Positions 16,397-25,166 of a stretch of 64,000 nt of DNA are shown piece by piece. A program made the translations under genes and the position numbers. The DNA is taken from the NCBI GenBank assembly GCA_965530755.1, contig CBESNA010000003.1, forward strand, positions 1 through 64,000, written 5' to 3'. The notes under the pieces are model-generated. The model did no database searches and was not told where the DNA came from. It was given only the letters and a program-made list of their open reading frames with translations. This DNA comes from SZUA-35 sp965530755 (lineage in GTDB: Bacteria; Actinomycetota; Acidimicrobiia; Acidimicrobiales; SZUA-35). Positions within the stretch are counted from its first letter, which is position 1; each line of letters starts with the position of its first letter.

Positions 16397-16419
16397 CCAA
16401 TGTCTTTCCAGGTCATTGG
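16397..16419. promoter_or_regulatory. LysR-type operator, CCAATG-N11-CATTGG
   Basis: A perfect six-base inverted repeat, CCAATG at 16397-16402 and CATTGG at 16414-16419, separated by 11 bases, matches the classical LysR recognition pattern T-N11-A inside dyad symmetry. It ends eight bases before the LysR ATG at 16428 and 41 bases before the divergent oxidoreductase start, where it could control both. Confidence 0.75.
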
Positions 16420-16427
16420 ATTACCCT

Positions 16428-17345
16428 ATGGGTGTGCATAATCGGCTCGATGACCTCGACGTGGTCTCGGTCAGACTCTTCCTGACCGCAGCCGAGCTCG
16501 GAAGTGTGTCGAAAGCGGCCGCCCGTCACGGGCTGACCCAGCCATCGGCAACCGCCCGCATCCAAAAGCTGGAACGGACGATCGGTGTCCAGCTGCTCGA
16601 GCGAAGCCCGACCGGCTCCAACGTCACCACCGACGGCCAGCAGTTGATGGCGTGGTGCCACGGACTGGTCGCGGCGGCGTCGGCGCTGACCGAGGGAGCC
16701 AAGGCACTGCAGGACCACTCGGCCTTGACCCTGCGGCTGGCGGCCACCACCGATGTCGCCACCCACCTGCTCCCGGCCTGGCTGGCCGAAGACCCTCTCG
16801 ACGGGGTCGACATCGATCTCGTGGAAGCGGAGAGCGCATCGATCGCCGCCATGCTGCGCAACGGCGACGTCGAGCTCGGCTTGCTCGCCGGTCCGGGCGC
16901 CCCCCTGTCACTTCGGTCCGAGATCGTCGATTGGTTCGAGCTCGTAGCCGTCGCCCCCGCCGATCATCGCCTCGCTCGGCAACGTCGATCCGTGACCGGA
17001 GCACAGCTGGCGGCATCGAAGCTGATCCTGCGTCGCCGAGGGTCCGGCACCCTGGACGTCATCGAGATGGCATTGGCCGAACACGAGCTCGGTGTCGTCG
17101 GCCGGATGGCCGAGGTGTCGAGCACGGCGGCTGCCAGACTGTCGGCGATGAACGGCGGCGGCGTGGCCATCCTCCCTGCGCCGGCGGTTGCCGCCGACCT
17201 GGCCAGCGGACATCTGGTCGAATTGCGGCTGCGCAACCTCGAGATCCGGCAACCGATCAGGCTGGCGTGGAAAGGGACGTCGCCGGCTCATCCCGCAGCT
17301 CGCCGCTTCCTCGAGCATGCCAGATCCCGATCGGCCTCCGCATGA
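16428..17345 (+). CDS. LysR-family transcriptional regulator
   Basis: A 305-residue LysR regulator: N-terminal winged helix (about residues 8-68) with AAELGSVSKAAARHGLTQPSATARIQKLE, then a periplasmic-binding-protein-like effector domain to about residue 295. The ATG at 16428 is preferred over a TTG at 16416. It is divergent from the Gfo/Idh/MocA-monooxygenase pair and a dyad box lies between, so it probably regulates that pair and itself. The next gene's ATG overlaps its stop (ATGA). The inducer is unknown. Confidence 0.92.
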   Translation: MGVHNRLDDLDVVSVRLFLTAAELGSVSKAAARHGLTQPSATARIQKLERTIGVQLLERSPTGSNVTTDGQQLMAWCHGLVAAASALTEGAKALQDHSALTLRLAATTDVATHLLPAWLAEDPLDGVDIDLVEAESASIAAMLRNGDVELGLLAGPGAPLSLRSEIVDWFELVAVAPADHRLARQRRSVTGAQLAASKLILRRRGSGTLDVIEMALAEHELGVVGRMAEVSSTAAARLSAMNGGGVAILPAPAVAADLASGHLVELRLRNLEIRQPIRLAWKGTSPAHPAARRFLEHARSRSASA

Positions 17346-17710
17346 CCGCTCGAGGCGACGAGCCCCTCGTCATCGTCGGCAGCCGCCTTCAGGCACTGAT
17401 CTTCTCTGTCGGAGCCGGAGCCCTCGGCATCGGTCTCTGGAGCCGGTTCGGCCCATTGGTTCTGCTCGCCGTCGTACCGCTGCTCGTTGCCGCTGCGCTG
17501 ACGCTGCACCGTCGGGTGGAGCTTCACTCCGACCGTGCCGTTGTCCGCCGACATCTGCGACCGGCCGTGACACTCGATCGACGCGAGCTGACGGCCAGCA
17601 CCGGTCACCGCTATCTCAGACTCGACGGCACCGGTGTCGCGATCCGGATCGAGATCCCGGTCGAGATCCGGCCCGAGGTCCGAGCGTGGGCCGAGGCGCC
17701 CACGCCGTGA
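17342..17710 (+). CDS. Small membrane protein downstream of LysR
   Basis: A 122-residue protein beginning at the ATG that overlaps the LysR stop codon. Two adjacent hydrophobic segments (about residues 17-33 and 36-52) form a hairpin membrane anchor, followed by a soluble part of about 70 residues rich in Arg and alternating charged and hydrophobic residues, of the sort found in small PH-like membrane proteins. The resemblance is too weak to assign a family. Translational coupling links it to the LysR gene. Confidence 0.7.
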   Translation: MTARGDEPLVIVGSRLQALIFSVGAGALGIGLWSRFGPLVLLAVVPLLVAAALTLHRRVELHSDRAVVRRHLRPAVTLDRRELTASTGHRYLRLDGTGVAIRIEIPVEIRPEVRAWAEAPTP

Positions 17711-17725
17711 TGCAATGATGGACTG

Positions 17726-18094
17726 ATGCCACACCAAGTTCTCGGCCTCGACCACGTCCAGCTCACGATTCCGGCCGGCGGAGAGACCGTCGCCGCCGAG
17801 TTCTACGGCGGGTTGCTCGGTCTCACCCAGCTGGTCAAGCCCGAACCGTTGGCCGGTCGGGGTGGATGCTGGTTTCAGGCCGGCGCGGTGCAGTTGCATC
17901 TGGGGGCGGTGGATGAGTTCGTCGCTGCGACGAAGGCGCATCCGGCGCTGATCGTGTCCGGCTTGGATTCACTCGTCGCCGATCTCGAAGCGGCGGGGCA
18001 CGACGTGCGGGACGGAGCGACGGTCGACGGCGTCACCCAGACCTTCACCGACGACCCCTTCGGCAATCGAGTCGAGTTGATCGCCGCCGTCTGA
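17726..18094 (+). CDS. VOC/glyoxalase-family protein
   Basis: A 122-residue single-module vicinal oxygen chelate protein. Seen: GLDHVQLTIP at the start with the first metal-ligand histidine, a FYGGLLGL helix, VQLHLG in the middle and a C-terminal DDPFGNRVELI, the usual end of the second beta-alpha-beta-beta-beta unit. VOC members include glyoxalases, dioxygenases and resistance proteins; the substrate is not evident. It follows the small membrane protein by 15 bases and may be co-transcribed. Confidence 0.85.
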   Translation: MPHQVLGLDHVQLTIPAGGETVAAEFYGGLLGLTQLVKPEPLAGRGGCWFQAGAVQLHLGAVDEFVAATKAHPALIVSGLDSLVADLEAAGHDVRDGATVDGVTQTFTDDPFGNRVELIAAV

Positions 18095-18112
18095 CGTCCG
18101 ACGTCCCAAGCC

Positions 18113-18502
18113 TCAAGCGGTGGCCACCACAGCGATCTCCATCTTCCACGCCGGCTGGGCGAGAGCGGGCACGGTGACGAGGGTCGAGGCCGCCTTGTGG
18201 TCGCCGAGCGCACGGTCGCGAGCTGCCATCACCGAGCCGAGTGCGGACATGTGGTCGGCGACGACGTAGGTCGTGACCGACACGATGTTGGCCGGCGTCA
18301 TCTCGGCCGACTCGAGCAGCGCAGCGATGGTCTCCCACACCACGACCGCTTGCTCGCCGACATCATCGGGAACGGTCCCATCTGGTCGGGTCGGCACGAC
18401 ACCCGAGGTGTGGACCATGCGGCCGACGTCGGTGGAGAGAATTGCATGGGCGTAGTTGGCGGCCGGCGGTGCGAGCCCGGCAGGGGACAGTTCTCGGTGC
18501 AT
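18113..18502 (-). CDS. RidA-family protein
   Basis: YjgF/YER057c/UK114 (Rid) family protein, 129 residues from the ATG read at 18502. It has the early PAANYAHAI segment, the VHTSGVVPTRPDG strand and the IVSVTTYVVADHMSALG region. RidA proper hydrolyses reactive enamine/imine intermediates and needs a conserved arginine near residue 105; the equivalent region reads STLVTVPALAQPAWKMEIAV, with no clear arginine in the usual place, so it may be a Rid subfamily without imine deaminase activity. Convergent with the VOC gene. Confidence 0.82.
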   Translation of the reverse strand: MHRELSPAGLAPPAANYAHAILSTDVGRMVHTSGVVPTRPDGTVPDDVGEQAVVVWETIAALLESAEMTPANIVSVTTYVVADHMSALGSVMAARDRALGDHKAASTLVTVPALAQPAWKMEIAVVATA

Positions 18503-18582
18503 CGCAGCATCGTGGCAGAGCGCCCGTCTGGTGTCACGCCTCCTCACAGGGCCGCGCCAGCGCCGTCCCGGCCAGAACGGCC

Positions 18583-18891
18583 TCAGCGCTGGTCGCGTCC
18601 CTCGGCGACCTCGTTGATCCGGGAGGCGAGGTGGAGGTCCAGCTCGGTGATGCCGCCGGCATCGTGGTTGGTGAGGCCGATCACGACCCGGCCGTAGACG
18701 TTCGACCAGTCCGGATGGTGGTCGAGTTTCTCCGCGATGAGCGCGACCGCTGTCATGAAACTGAAGGCTTGCACGAAGTCCGGGAAGATGAACTCGGCCC
18801 GGAGATGTTCACCTGATCTCGCCCATCCGGAGAGCCGCTCGAGACCGATCGCGATCTCGTCATCGGGCAGAAGTGTGCGGCGATCGATCAT
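18583..18891 (-). CDS. 4a-hydroxytetrahydrobiopterin dehydratase-like protein
   Basis: Pterin-4a-carbinolamine dehydratase family, 102 residues from the ATG at 18891. The active-site pattern is intact: EKLDHHPDWSNVYGRV followed by LTNHDAGGITELD. The enzyme recycles oxidised pterin after aromatic amino-acid hydroxylation; in bacteria without such a hydroxylase, paralogues may act in molybdopterin or other pterin chemistry. No hydroxylase is nearby. An upstream in-frame ATG at 18966 would add 25 unrelated residues. Confidence 0.88.
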   Translation of the reverse strand: MIDRRTLLPDDEIAIGLERLSGWARSGEHLRAEFIFPDFVQAFSFMTAVALIAEKLDHHPDWSNVYGRVVIGLTNHDAGGITELDLHLASRINEVAEGRDQR

Positions 18892-19094
18892 GCCGGAGTG
18901 TGCCACGTCCCCGACCGACGGCGCCCCGACAACGGTCGACAGGCGCATGTGGCTCCCGACACACATCGCCGGTTCGGTCCAGGATCGGGGTTAGATTTCT
19001 TTTTGCTCCGGCAGGGACTCCCTGTCGTTGGGTTCGTCGGTCGGTTCAACTCGGTCAGTTCGAGCCACCCTTCACAACCCACGAAAGAGTTTTC

Positions 19095-20546
19095 ATGTCG
19101 ACCACCTTCGCCCAATTGGGCGTACCCCAGAACATCTGTCGCGCGCTCGAGAAGCGCGGCATCGTCGATGCCTTCGAGATCCAAGCCGCCACCATCGCCG
19201 ATGCCCTCGCCGGGCGCGATGTCTGCGGCCGAGCCCCGACCGGGTCCGGCAAGACGCTGGCCTTCGGCATCCCGCTCGTCGCCACCGTCGAACGGGCCGG
19301 CAAGCGCCATCCCCGAGCACTCGTCCTCGCACCCACCCGCGAGCTCGCCGATCAAATCATGACCGAGCTGCGCACCTTCTCCGGCGACGTGCGCGTCGCC
19401 GCCGTCTACGGCGGAGTCGGCTACGGCCCACAGATCAAAGCCCTGCACCAGGGTGTCGACGTGCTGGTGGCGTGCCCCGGACGGCTCGAGGACCTCATCG
19501 ATCGCGGTGACGTCTCCCTCAGCCATGTCGACCATGTCGTGCTCGACGAGGCCGACCGAATGGCCGACATGGGCTTCATGCCTGCGGTCAAGCGCATCCT
19601 CGATCAAACCGCAGAAAAGCGTCAGACCGTGCTCTTCTCGGCAACGCTCGACGGCGACATCGCCAAGTTGAGCCGTGATTACCAGACCAATCCGGTTCGC
19701 CACGAGGTCGGCGAGACCACACCGGACATCACCTCGGCGAGCCACATCTTCTGGAATGCAGAAGGACCTGCTCGGATCGAACTCACGGCCAAGGCCGTCG
19801 AGGCGGTCTGGCCGGCAATCATCTTCACCCGTACTCGTCACGGTGCCGACCGGCTGGCCAAGCAACTCGGCCGTCACGGCATCAGCGCCGGAGCGATCCA
19901 CGGCGGTCGCAGCCAAGGTCAGCGCACCCGAGCATTGGCTGCATTCGCCAAGAACGAGGTCGAGGCGCTCGTCGCCACGGACGTCGCAGCCCGCGGCATT
20001 CACGTCGACGGCGTCGCCTTGGTCGTCCACTACGACCCGCCGGCAGACCACAAGGACTACGTCCACCGTTCCGGACGCACAGCACGAGCCGGCGAAGGCG
20101 GCGTGGTCGTGTCGATGGTTCAGCGGGATCAGGTGAAGGAACTCAAGCGATTCCAGCAGAAGATCAAGCTCAACGAGCCCTTCATCGAGCCTGACGTCGA
20201 CGCCATGCGTGCGCTGTCCCCCGGACCGGACAAGGTGCGCACGGCGAAGCCGGCACCATCACGCGCTGACGAGTCGTCCAAGCCGAAGGGTTCACGCCCG
20301 CCTCGTCGGAAGCGTCCGGCACAAGCCCGGGACCACCGCAACGGAGATGACAGGAACGGCGAAGGCCGCACGAGCAACGGTGGCCGCAACCGGTCGAAGG
20401 TCAAGCGGAGCGGCGAAGCGACGAAGCAGAGCGGAGCGGGCGAGAAAGCATCGAGCGGTCGCACGAGTCAGAACGGCTCCGGCAACCAGAACTCGAAGGC
20501 CGACAACCGCAAGGCACGTCGCGCCCATCTGCAAGCCAACAGCTGA
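19095..20546 (+). CDS. DEAD-box RNA helicase (RhlE-like)
   Basis: ATP-dependent RNA helicase, 483 residues. Motifs in order: Q motif with TFAQLG and FEIQAATI, motif I APTGSGKT, Ia PTRELADQI, II VLDEADRMADMGF, III SAT, then the helicase C domain with VATDVAARGIHVDGV and HRSGRTARAG. The last roughly 110 residues are a disordered Lys/Arg/Asn/Ser-rich tail typical of RNA chaperone helicases. The ATG at 19095 has a GAAAGAG purine stretch upstream; the open frame before it is not helicase-like. About 100 bases of untranslated leader precede it, and cold-induced helicases often use such leaders (inference). Confidence 0.95.
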   Translation: MSTTFAQLGVPQNICRALEKRGIVDAFEIQAATIADALAGRDVCGRAPTGSGKTLAFGIPLVATVERAGKRHPRALVLAPTRELADQIMTELRTFSGDVRVAAVYGGVGYGPQIKALHQGVDVLVACPGRLEDLIDRGDVSLSHVDHVVLDEADRMADMGFMPAVKRILDQTAEKRQTVLFSATLDGDIAKLSRDYQTNPVRHEVGETTPDITSASHIFWNAEGPARIELTAKAVEAVWPAIIFTRTRHGADRLAKQLGRHGISAGAIHGGRSQGQRTRALAAFAKNEVEALVATDVAARGIHVDGVALVVHYDPPADHKDYVHRSGRTARAGEGGVVVSMVQRDQVKELKRFQQKIKLNEPFIEPDVDAMRALSPGPDKVRTAKPAPSRADESSKPKGSRPPRRKRPAQARDHRNGDDRNGEGRTSNGGRNRSKVKRSGEATKQSGAGEKASSGRTSQNGSGNQNSKADNRKARRAHLQANS

Positions 20547-20564
20547 ACGTGACACCATCGGCGG

Positions 20565-21350
20565 GTGACTGACGCCGATCCGGTTCCCCCGCTTCCTCAA
20601 CTGTTTCGTCTCGACGGCCGCGTGGCTGTGCTCACCGGCGCGAGTTCCGGGCTGGGGGCGCGCTTCGCTCAGGTCCTGAGCGACGCCGGGGCGGCCGTTG
20701 TATTGGCCGCTCGGCGGATCGATCGGCTCGAGGAACTGGCGGCTCACCTGCCCAACGCCATCGCCGTCGAGTGTGATGTCGCTGCGCGGGGCGACATCGC
20801 CGGCCTGGTCGATGCTGCCATCGCCGAGTTCGGCCAGATCGACGTCGTCGTCAACAACGCGGGGATCTCGAGGGTCCTGCCGGCGATCGACGACGACATC
20901 GATGAGTTCAGACGAGAGGTGGAGATCGATCTGATCGCTCCGTTCGATCTGGCGAGACGAGCGGCCCGGGTGATGATCGATCGAGAATCGTCCGGATCGA
21001 TCATCAACATCGGTTCGGTGCTCGGTGAGGTCGGAGGTGGGCGGCTCAAGGCCGCCGGCTACGCCGCCGCCAAGGGCGGCATCCACAACCTCACCCGCGA
21101 ACTCGCATCACAATGGGCCAGGAAGGGAATCCGAGTGAATGCCATCGCTCCCGGCTGGTTCGAGACCGAGATGAACATCGAGATGTTCGGTACCGACGGC
21201 GGCATGGGCTACATCACCGGCAACACGCCGCTGGGGCGTCCGGGCCGTGAAGGCGAGCTCGATGGTGCCCTGCTGTACCTCGCTTCGGACGCATCCAGCT
21301 ACACAACAGGCCAGGTCTTGTGCGTCGACGGTGGCTGGACGGCGATTTGA
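20565..21350 (+). CDS. Short-chain dehydrogenase/reductase
   Basis: Classical SDR of 261 residues starting at GTG. Cofactor motif TGASSGLGARFA, NNAG at the strand-4 position, catalytic Ser in the IINIGS segment and YAAAK as the YxxxK motif. The ARR after strand 2 suggests NADP(H) preference. It lies 18 bases after the helicase and its stop overlaps the next start (TGATG), so it is translated together with the phosphohistidine-domain protein. Substrate unknown. Confidence 0.92.
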   Translation: MTDADPVPPLPQLFRLDGRVAVLTGASSGLGARFAQVLSDAGAAVVLAARRIDRLEELAAHLPNAIAVECDVAARGDIAGLVDAAIAEFGQIDVVVNNAGISRVLPAIDDDIDEFRREVEIDLIAPFDLARRAARVMIDRESSGSIINIGSVLGEVGGGRLKAAGYAAAKGGIHNLTRELASQWARKGIRVNAIAPGWFETEMNIEMFGTDGGMGYITGNTPLGRPGREGELDGALLYLASDASSYTTGQVLCVDGGWTAI

Positions 21351-23119
21351 TGGCCGGCATCTGGAAGCCGATCGGGCCGGCGAGCCGGAGCGAACAGGCA
21401 GACCCCGCAGAGCAGTGGGTCGGCCACGATTCGAGCAGCCGGTTTCCCGTCTACACGAGGGGCAACGCCGGCGAGGTCTATCCCGAAGTCTTCACCCCGC
21501 TCAGTTTCAGCATCGGGTCCGAGGCCACCGAGCGTTCGATGCGGGCCGCCATGCTCACCAGCGGCTTGATCAGGCCATACGAGCTGGACGAGTTACCGAT
21601 CACCACGGCCGTCGGATCAGGGGTGTTCGGTGGTTACGCCTACTTGAATCTGAGCATTCAGCGAACAGCGTCTGCCCGGATGCCCGGCGGCAAGGCCGAG
21701 GATGCCGACGTGAACTTCCTCGGCGTCGGCGAGCCCCCGCCGCATGTTCCCGTGTCCGGCGAGAAGAACTGGCGCGCCTCGCTCGCCGGGCTGACCTACG
21801 TCTGGCGACTCCTTCGGACCAAGGAGCTTCCCCATCTGGCGGCGGATCAGATCGCCGTCGACCAGTACCTCGCGTCCCTCCCGCCGATCGACGCCCCGGA
21901 TGGCGAACTCTCGGACCTGACCGACAGGTTCATGGCGTTCTTCGAAGGCCTCTTCACCCGCCACTTGCAAGTCAGCTTCGCCGCCGGCATCTCGATCGCC
22001 GTCCTCACCAATCTCTGCGAGCAGCTCCTCGATGACCCGCAACTGGCCGTACGGCTGCTGGCAGGTCTGGGCGGAGTCGACAGCGCCGCACCATCGGTCG
22101 AGATGTGGAAGCTGAGTCGGCTGGTCACCGCCGAACCGGTCGTCGACGCCGCATTCGATGTGGGCATCGACGGCCTCCTCGATCGCCTGAAGGACGAACC
22201 ACAGGCGTTGCCGTTCCTGGAGGCCTTCGCTGGGTTCCTCGCCCGATTCGGATCGCGGGGGCCCAACGAATGGGACACCGCATTCGACACCTGGGAGACC
22301 AGGCCCGCCCTCGCACTGACCTTGATCGACCGCATGCGCGGCACAGACAACAGCCACGACCCATCGGTCCAGCTCGCCAGACTGGGCACCGAGCGAGCCG
22401 TGTTGGAGGCCACCACCCTCAGCGAGGTCCCCCGGCACGCCCGCTGGTTGTTCGCCCGTGCGCTCCGTTCGGCGCAGTTGTTCTCCCGGAGTCGGGAACG
22501 CACGAAGACGACCGTCGTTCGCGCCATCCACGGAGCTCGACTCCGCAACATGGAGCTCGATCGACGCCTGAGCGCGCGAAGCGGCGGGCAACCAGGCGAC
22601 CTGTGGTTCCTGGTCGTCGACGAGATGGACGCCTACGTGGAAGACCCCGGCGCGTTCGGCAACGTCATCGCCGAACGGCGGGCCGTCCACGCCAGGCTCC
22701 GCGATCGCATTCCGCCGTTCTTCTTCGAATCCGTTCAACCACCCCTCGACGAGTGGGAATTGCGGAGCGCCGAGCTGGTGCCCGTCAATGAAGGTGAGAC
22801 GATCCAAGGTCTTCCCGGTTGCCTCGGAGTTGCACGCGGCCGGGCGAGAGTCGTCCTGGATCCGGCAGACCCTCGCGGGCTGGAGCCGGGCGAGATCCTC
22901 ATCGCTCCGCTCACCGATCCCTCGTGGACCCCTCTCTTCGTGGCCGCCGATGGGGTCGTGGTCGACGTCGGCGCCGTCATGAGCCACGCCGTGATCGTTT
23001 CCCGCGAGCTCGGCATCCCTTGCGCGGTGTCGGTCACGAACGCCACCCGTCGAATCCCCGATGGTGCCCTGATCGAAGTCGATGGCTCCACTGGGATCGT
23101 CCGAGTCCTCGCGGTCTAG
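21350..23119 (+). CDS. PEP-utiliser-like protein with phosphohistidine domain, no ATP-grasp domain
   Basis: A 589-residue protein that resembles the central and C-terminal parts of rifampicin phosphotransferase and PEP synthase-like enzymes. Near residue 35 the RGNAGEVYPEVFTPLS stretch matches the start of the substrate-binding domain; the last 80 residues are the swivelling phosphohistidine domain with the loop GAVMSHAVIVSRELGIPCAV and candidate catalytic H546. The N-terminal ATP-grasp (PPDK_N) domain that charges this histidine in full-length enzymes is absent, and upstream sequence is a complete SDR gene, so this is not a truncation artefact in the window. The phosphate donor must come from elsewhere, or the protein is regulatory. 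It is followed after 13 bases by a SixA-like phosphatase. Confidence 0.85.
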   Translation: MAGIWKPIGPASRSEQADPAEQWVGHDSSSRFPVYTRGNAGEVYPEVFTPLSFSIGSEATERSMRAAMLTSGLIRPYELDELPITTAVGSGVFGGYAYLNLSIQRTASARMPGGKAEDADVNFLGVGEPPPHVPVSGEKNWRASLAGLTYVWRLLRTKELPHLAADQIAVDQYLASLPPIDAPDGELSDLTDRFMAFFEGLFTRHLQVSFAAGISIAVLTNLCEQLLDDPQLAVRLLAGLGGVDSAAPSVEMWKLSRLVTAEPVVDAAFDVGIDGLLDRLKDEPQALPFLEAFAGFLARFGSRGPNEWDTAFDTWETRPALALTLIDRMRGTDNSHDPSVQLARLGTERAVLEATTLSEVPRHARWLFARALRSAQLFSRSRERTKTTVVRAIHGARLRNMELDRRLSARSGGQPGDLWFLVVDEMDAYVEDPGAFGNVIAERRAVHARLRDRIPPFFFESVQPPLDEWELRSAELVPVNEGETIQGLPGCLGVARGRARVVLDPADPRGLEPGEILIAPLTDPSWTPLFVAADGVVVDVGAVMSHAVIVSRELGIPCAVSVTNATRRIPDGALIEVDGSTGIVRVLAV

Positions 23120-23132
23120 ACTCACGATCTCC

Positions 23133-23615
23133 ATGGCCGTCTATCTCGTCCGCCACGCCCATGCAGGCGCTCGGCACTCCGACAACCACGATCGCTACCG
23201 GCAACTGTCCGACAAGGGCTGGCGTCGCGCAGGAGTCATCACCGATCTCCTCTCGACGGTCGAGATCGACCAGATCGTCTCGAGCCCGGCAACGCGCTGC
23301 GTCCAGACGGTGCAGGGCGTCGCCGACCAGCACGGCCTCGAGGTCGTCGAACACGACGACCTCTGGGAAGACTCCGACACCCGAGACGTGATGAAGGTGC
23401 TCGAGGCGGCGGTTGACGGAAAACGTTCACGCACGATCGTCGTCTGCAGTCACGGAAACCTCATTCCGGTGATTGTCGAGCAACTCGCTGCCGCCGGCGC
23501 AAAAGTGAAGGGCCGTGGCTGTGAGAAGGGCTCGGTTTGGGTCCTCGAACACAACGGCAAGAAGTTCACCGACTGTACGTACATCTCGAAGACCGTCGAG
23601 ATGCTCCTCGACTGA
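23133..23615 (+). CDS. SixA-like phosphohistidine phosphatase
   Basis: Histidine-phosphatase (RHG) family protein of 160 residues. The catalytic YLVRHAHAG motif places the nucleophile at H8, and a second active-site histidine is at H107 in VVCSHGN. SSPATRCVQT is the substrate-loop arginine region. Length and single-domain form match SixA, which removes phosphate from phosphohistidine in HPt and PTS proteins. It sits 13 bases after a phosphohistidine-domain protein, which makes that protein an obvious candidate substrate (inference). Housekeeping small-molecule phosphatase activity remains possible. Confidence 0.87.
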   Translation: MAVYLVRHAHAGARHSDNHDRYRQLSDKGWRRAGVITDLLSTVEIDQIVSSPATRCVQTVQGVADQHGLEVVEHDDLWEDSDTRDVMKVLEAAVDGKRSRTIVVCSHGNLIPVIVEQLAAAGAKVKGRGCEKGSVWVLEHNGKKFTDCTYISKTVEMLLD

Positions 23616-23626
23616 GCCGGTCGACC

Positions 23627-24400
23627 TCAGCTCAACAACAAACGGGCCAACCGTCGACGAACCAGCACGACGCCGAACACCAGCAGGCCAACGAGGTAGG
23701 CGACATGGCCGAGGTCGTTGAACCCGGGCGAGCCGAGCATCAACGACCGGCAGAGCGTCACCCCGTGATAGAGCGGCGTGAGCCGAACGATCGGATGTGT
23801 CCAGGTCGGGTAGACATCGAGTGCGTAGAACGTGGTCGACGCGAGGAACAAGGGCTGCAGCACCAGCTGGACATAGTCGAAGTCGTGCCAGCTGCGCATG
23901 AACGTGGTGATCGCCGAGCCGAGCGCTGCGAACGAGACACCGATCAGGAGCGAGACCGGGAGCACCAGGATCGCCCACCAACTCTCGACCAGTCCGAACA
24001 CCACGGTGACCAACAGGAATCCAACGGCGTAGACGCTCCCCCGCACCATGGACCATCCAATCTCTCCCACCACGATGTCGCCGAGGCGAAGAGGCGTCGC
24101 GAGCATGGCGTCGAAGGTCTTGGCGTATTTCAGCTTGTAGTAGAAGTTGAACGTGGAGTCGAAGATCGCTCCATTCATCGCCGAGGAGGCCACCAAGCCC
24201 GGTGCGACGAAGGTGGCGTAGTCGACGACACGGCCCTCGAACTCGACGTCGCCGATGAGGGCACCGACGCCGACGCCCAGGCCGAACAGGTAGAAGACCG
24301 GCTCAGCGAATCCGCTGGCGATGATCACCCACATCCGGCGATAGCTGAGGATGTTGCGTTCGATGACCGCTCGCGACGGGTGGCGGAACAACGCGACCAT
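23627..24400 (-). CDS. ABC-2 type exporter permease (NodJ-like), second
   Basis: A 257-residue polytopic ABC-2 permease with six expected hydrophobic segments. The ATG at 24400 overlaps the stop of the first permease (TGATG) and sets the start. The YAKTFDAMLATPLRLGDIVVGEI stretch is the coupling helix region shared with NodJ/DrrB-type permeases. It converges on the SixA-like gene with 11 bases between the stop codons. The two permeases and the ATPase make one transporter; the substrate may be a lipid, polysaccharide or drug. Confidence 0.88.
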   Translation of the reverse strand: MVALFRHPSRAVIERNILSYRRMWVIIASGFAEPVFYLFGLGVGVGALIGDVEFEGRVVDYATFVAPGLVASSAMNGAIFDSTFNFYYKLKYAKTFDAMLATPLRLGDIVVGEIGWSMVRGSVYAVGFLLVTVVFGLVESWWAILVLPVSLLIGVSFAALGSAITTFMRSWHDFDYVQLVLQPLFLASTTFYALDVYPTWTHPIVRLTPLYHGVTLCRSLMLGSPGFNDLGHVAYLVGLLVFGVVLVRRRLARLLLS

Positions 24401-25164
24401 CAGGCGGCCAACCGCTCGGTGAAGGAGCGGATCGACAACGCCACTCCGGCCGCTGCCCAGAGCATCAGGTACGCAAGGTGACCAGCACCCGCAGCCGGGC
24501 CGAGCGTGCCGTTGATCAGGCCGCGTGTCAGCTCGACTCCGTGCCATACAGGGAACACCCGGGACCCCCACGCCAGGACGTCGGGGAGTTGGTCGATCGG
24601 GAAGAACGCACCCGAGAACAGAAACAGCGGCGTCAGGCCCAGCCGGTTGATCGGACCGAAGGAGTCGTCTGCCTCCTGCGAGGCCGACCAGGCCGACAGC
24701 GGACCGGCAACGGCCACCGCCGTGGCGAAGGCGGCCAGAGGCGCCAGAAGCGCCCACCACGAGCCGACGACACCGAAGACGGCGAGCACCGCCAGATAGA
24801 TGATGGCGCTCACGGTGATGCGAATGCCGATCCAGGTGATGTGACCGACCACGAGACCAGTGGCCGAGAGAGGAGTGGCCAGCGCTGCTTGGTAGTCGCC
24901 CTCCCACTTGATGGCGCCCAGGGTCGGCCACAAGGAGAGTCCGCCGGCCTGGAGCATGGCCACACCGGCCAGGACGCCGGGACCGATGTACGAGGGATAG
25001 TCGGCGGTCCCGAGGCTCGACGTGTCGTCGATCTGCGAACCGAGCCCGAACCCAACGGCGAGGAGGAAGAAGGCCGGGAACAGCACGCTCGAGATGAGTG
25101 TGCTCGTCCACGTGGAGCGATACCGGATGAACTGGTGTTCGAGGAAGTGCCGGATCGACGCCAT
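24400..25164 (-). CDS. ABC-2 type exporter permease (NodJ-like), first
   Basis: A 254-residue ABC-2 permease with multiple hydrophobic spans. The family pattern YQAALATPLSATGLVVGHI and the late LTPLFLFSGAFFPIDQLP segment are visible. It begins two bases after the ATPase stop and overlaps the second permease start. Paralogous to the following permease, so the exporter membrane part is a heterodimer. Confidence 0.9.
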   Translation of the reverse strand: MASIRHFLEHQFIRYRSTWTSTLISSVLFPAFFLLAVGFGLGSQIDDTSSLGTADYPSYIGPGVLAGVAMLQAGGLSLWPTLGAIKWEGDYQAALATPLSATGLVVGHITWIGIRITVSAIIYLAVLAVFGVVGSWWALLAPLAAFATAVAVAGPLSAWSASQEADDSFGPINRLGLTPLFLFSGAFFPIDQLPDVLAWGSRVFPVWHGVELTRGLINGTLGPAAGAGHLAYLMLWAAAGVALSIRSFTERLAA

Positions 25165-25166
25165 GC

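Noticed and set aside
18888..20066. Minus-strand open frame opposite the DEAD-box helicase
   Set aside because: Antisense shadow; helicase motifs on the plus strand are unambiguous.
21617..23134. Minus-strand open frame of about 505 codons opposite the phosphohistidine-domain gene
   Set aside because: Antisense to a gene with clear domain motifs and good codon pattern; its own translation has no recognisable domain.
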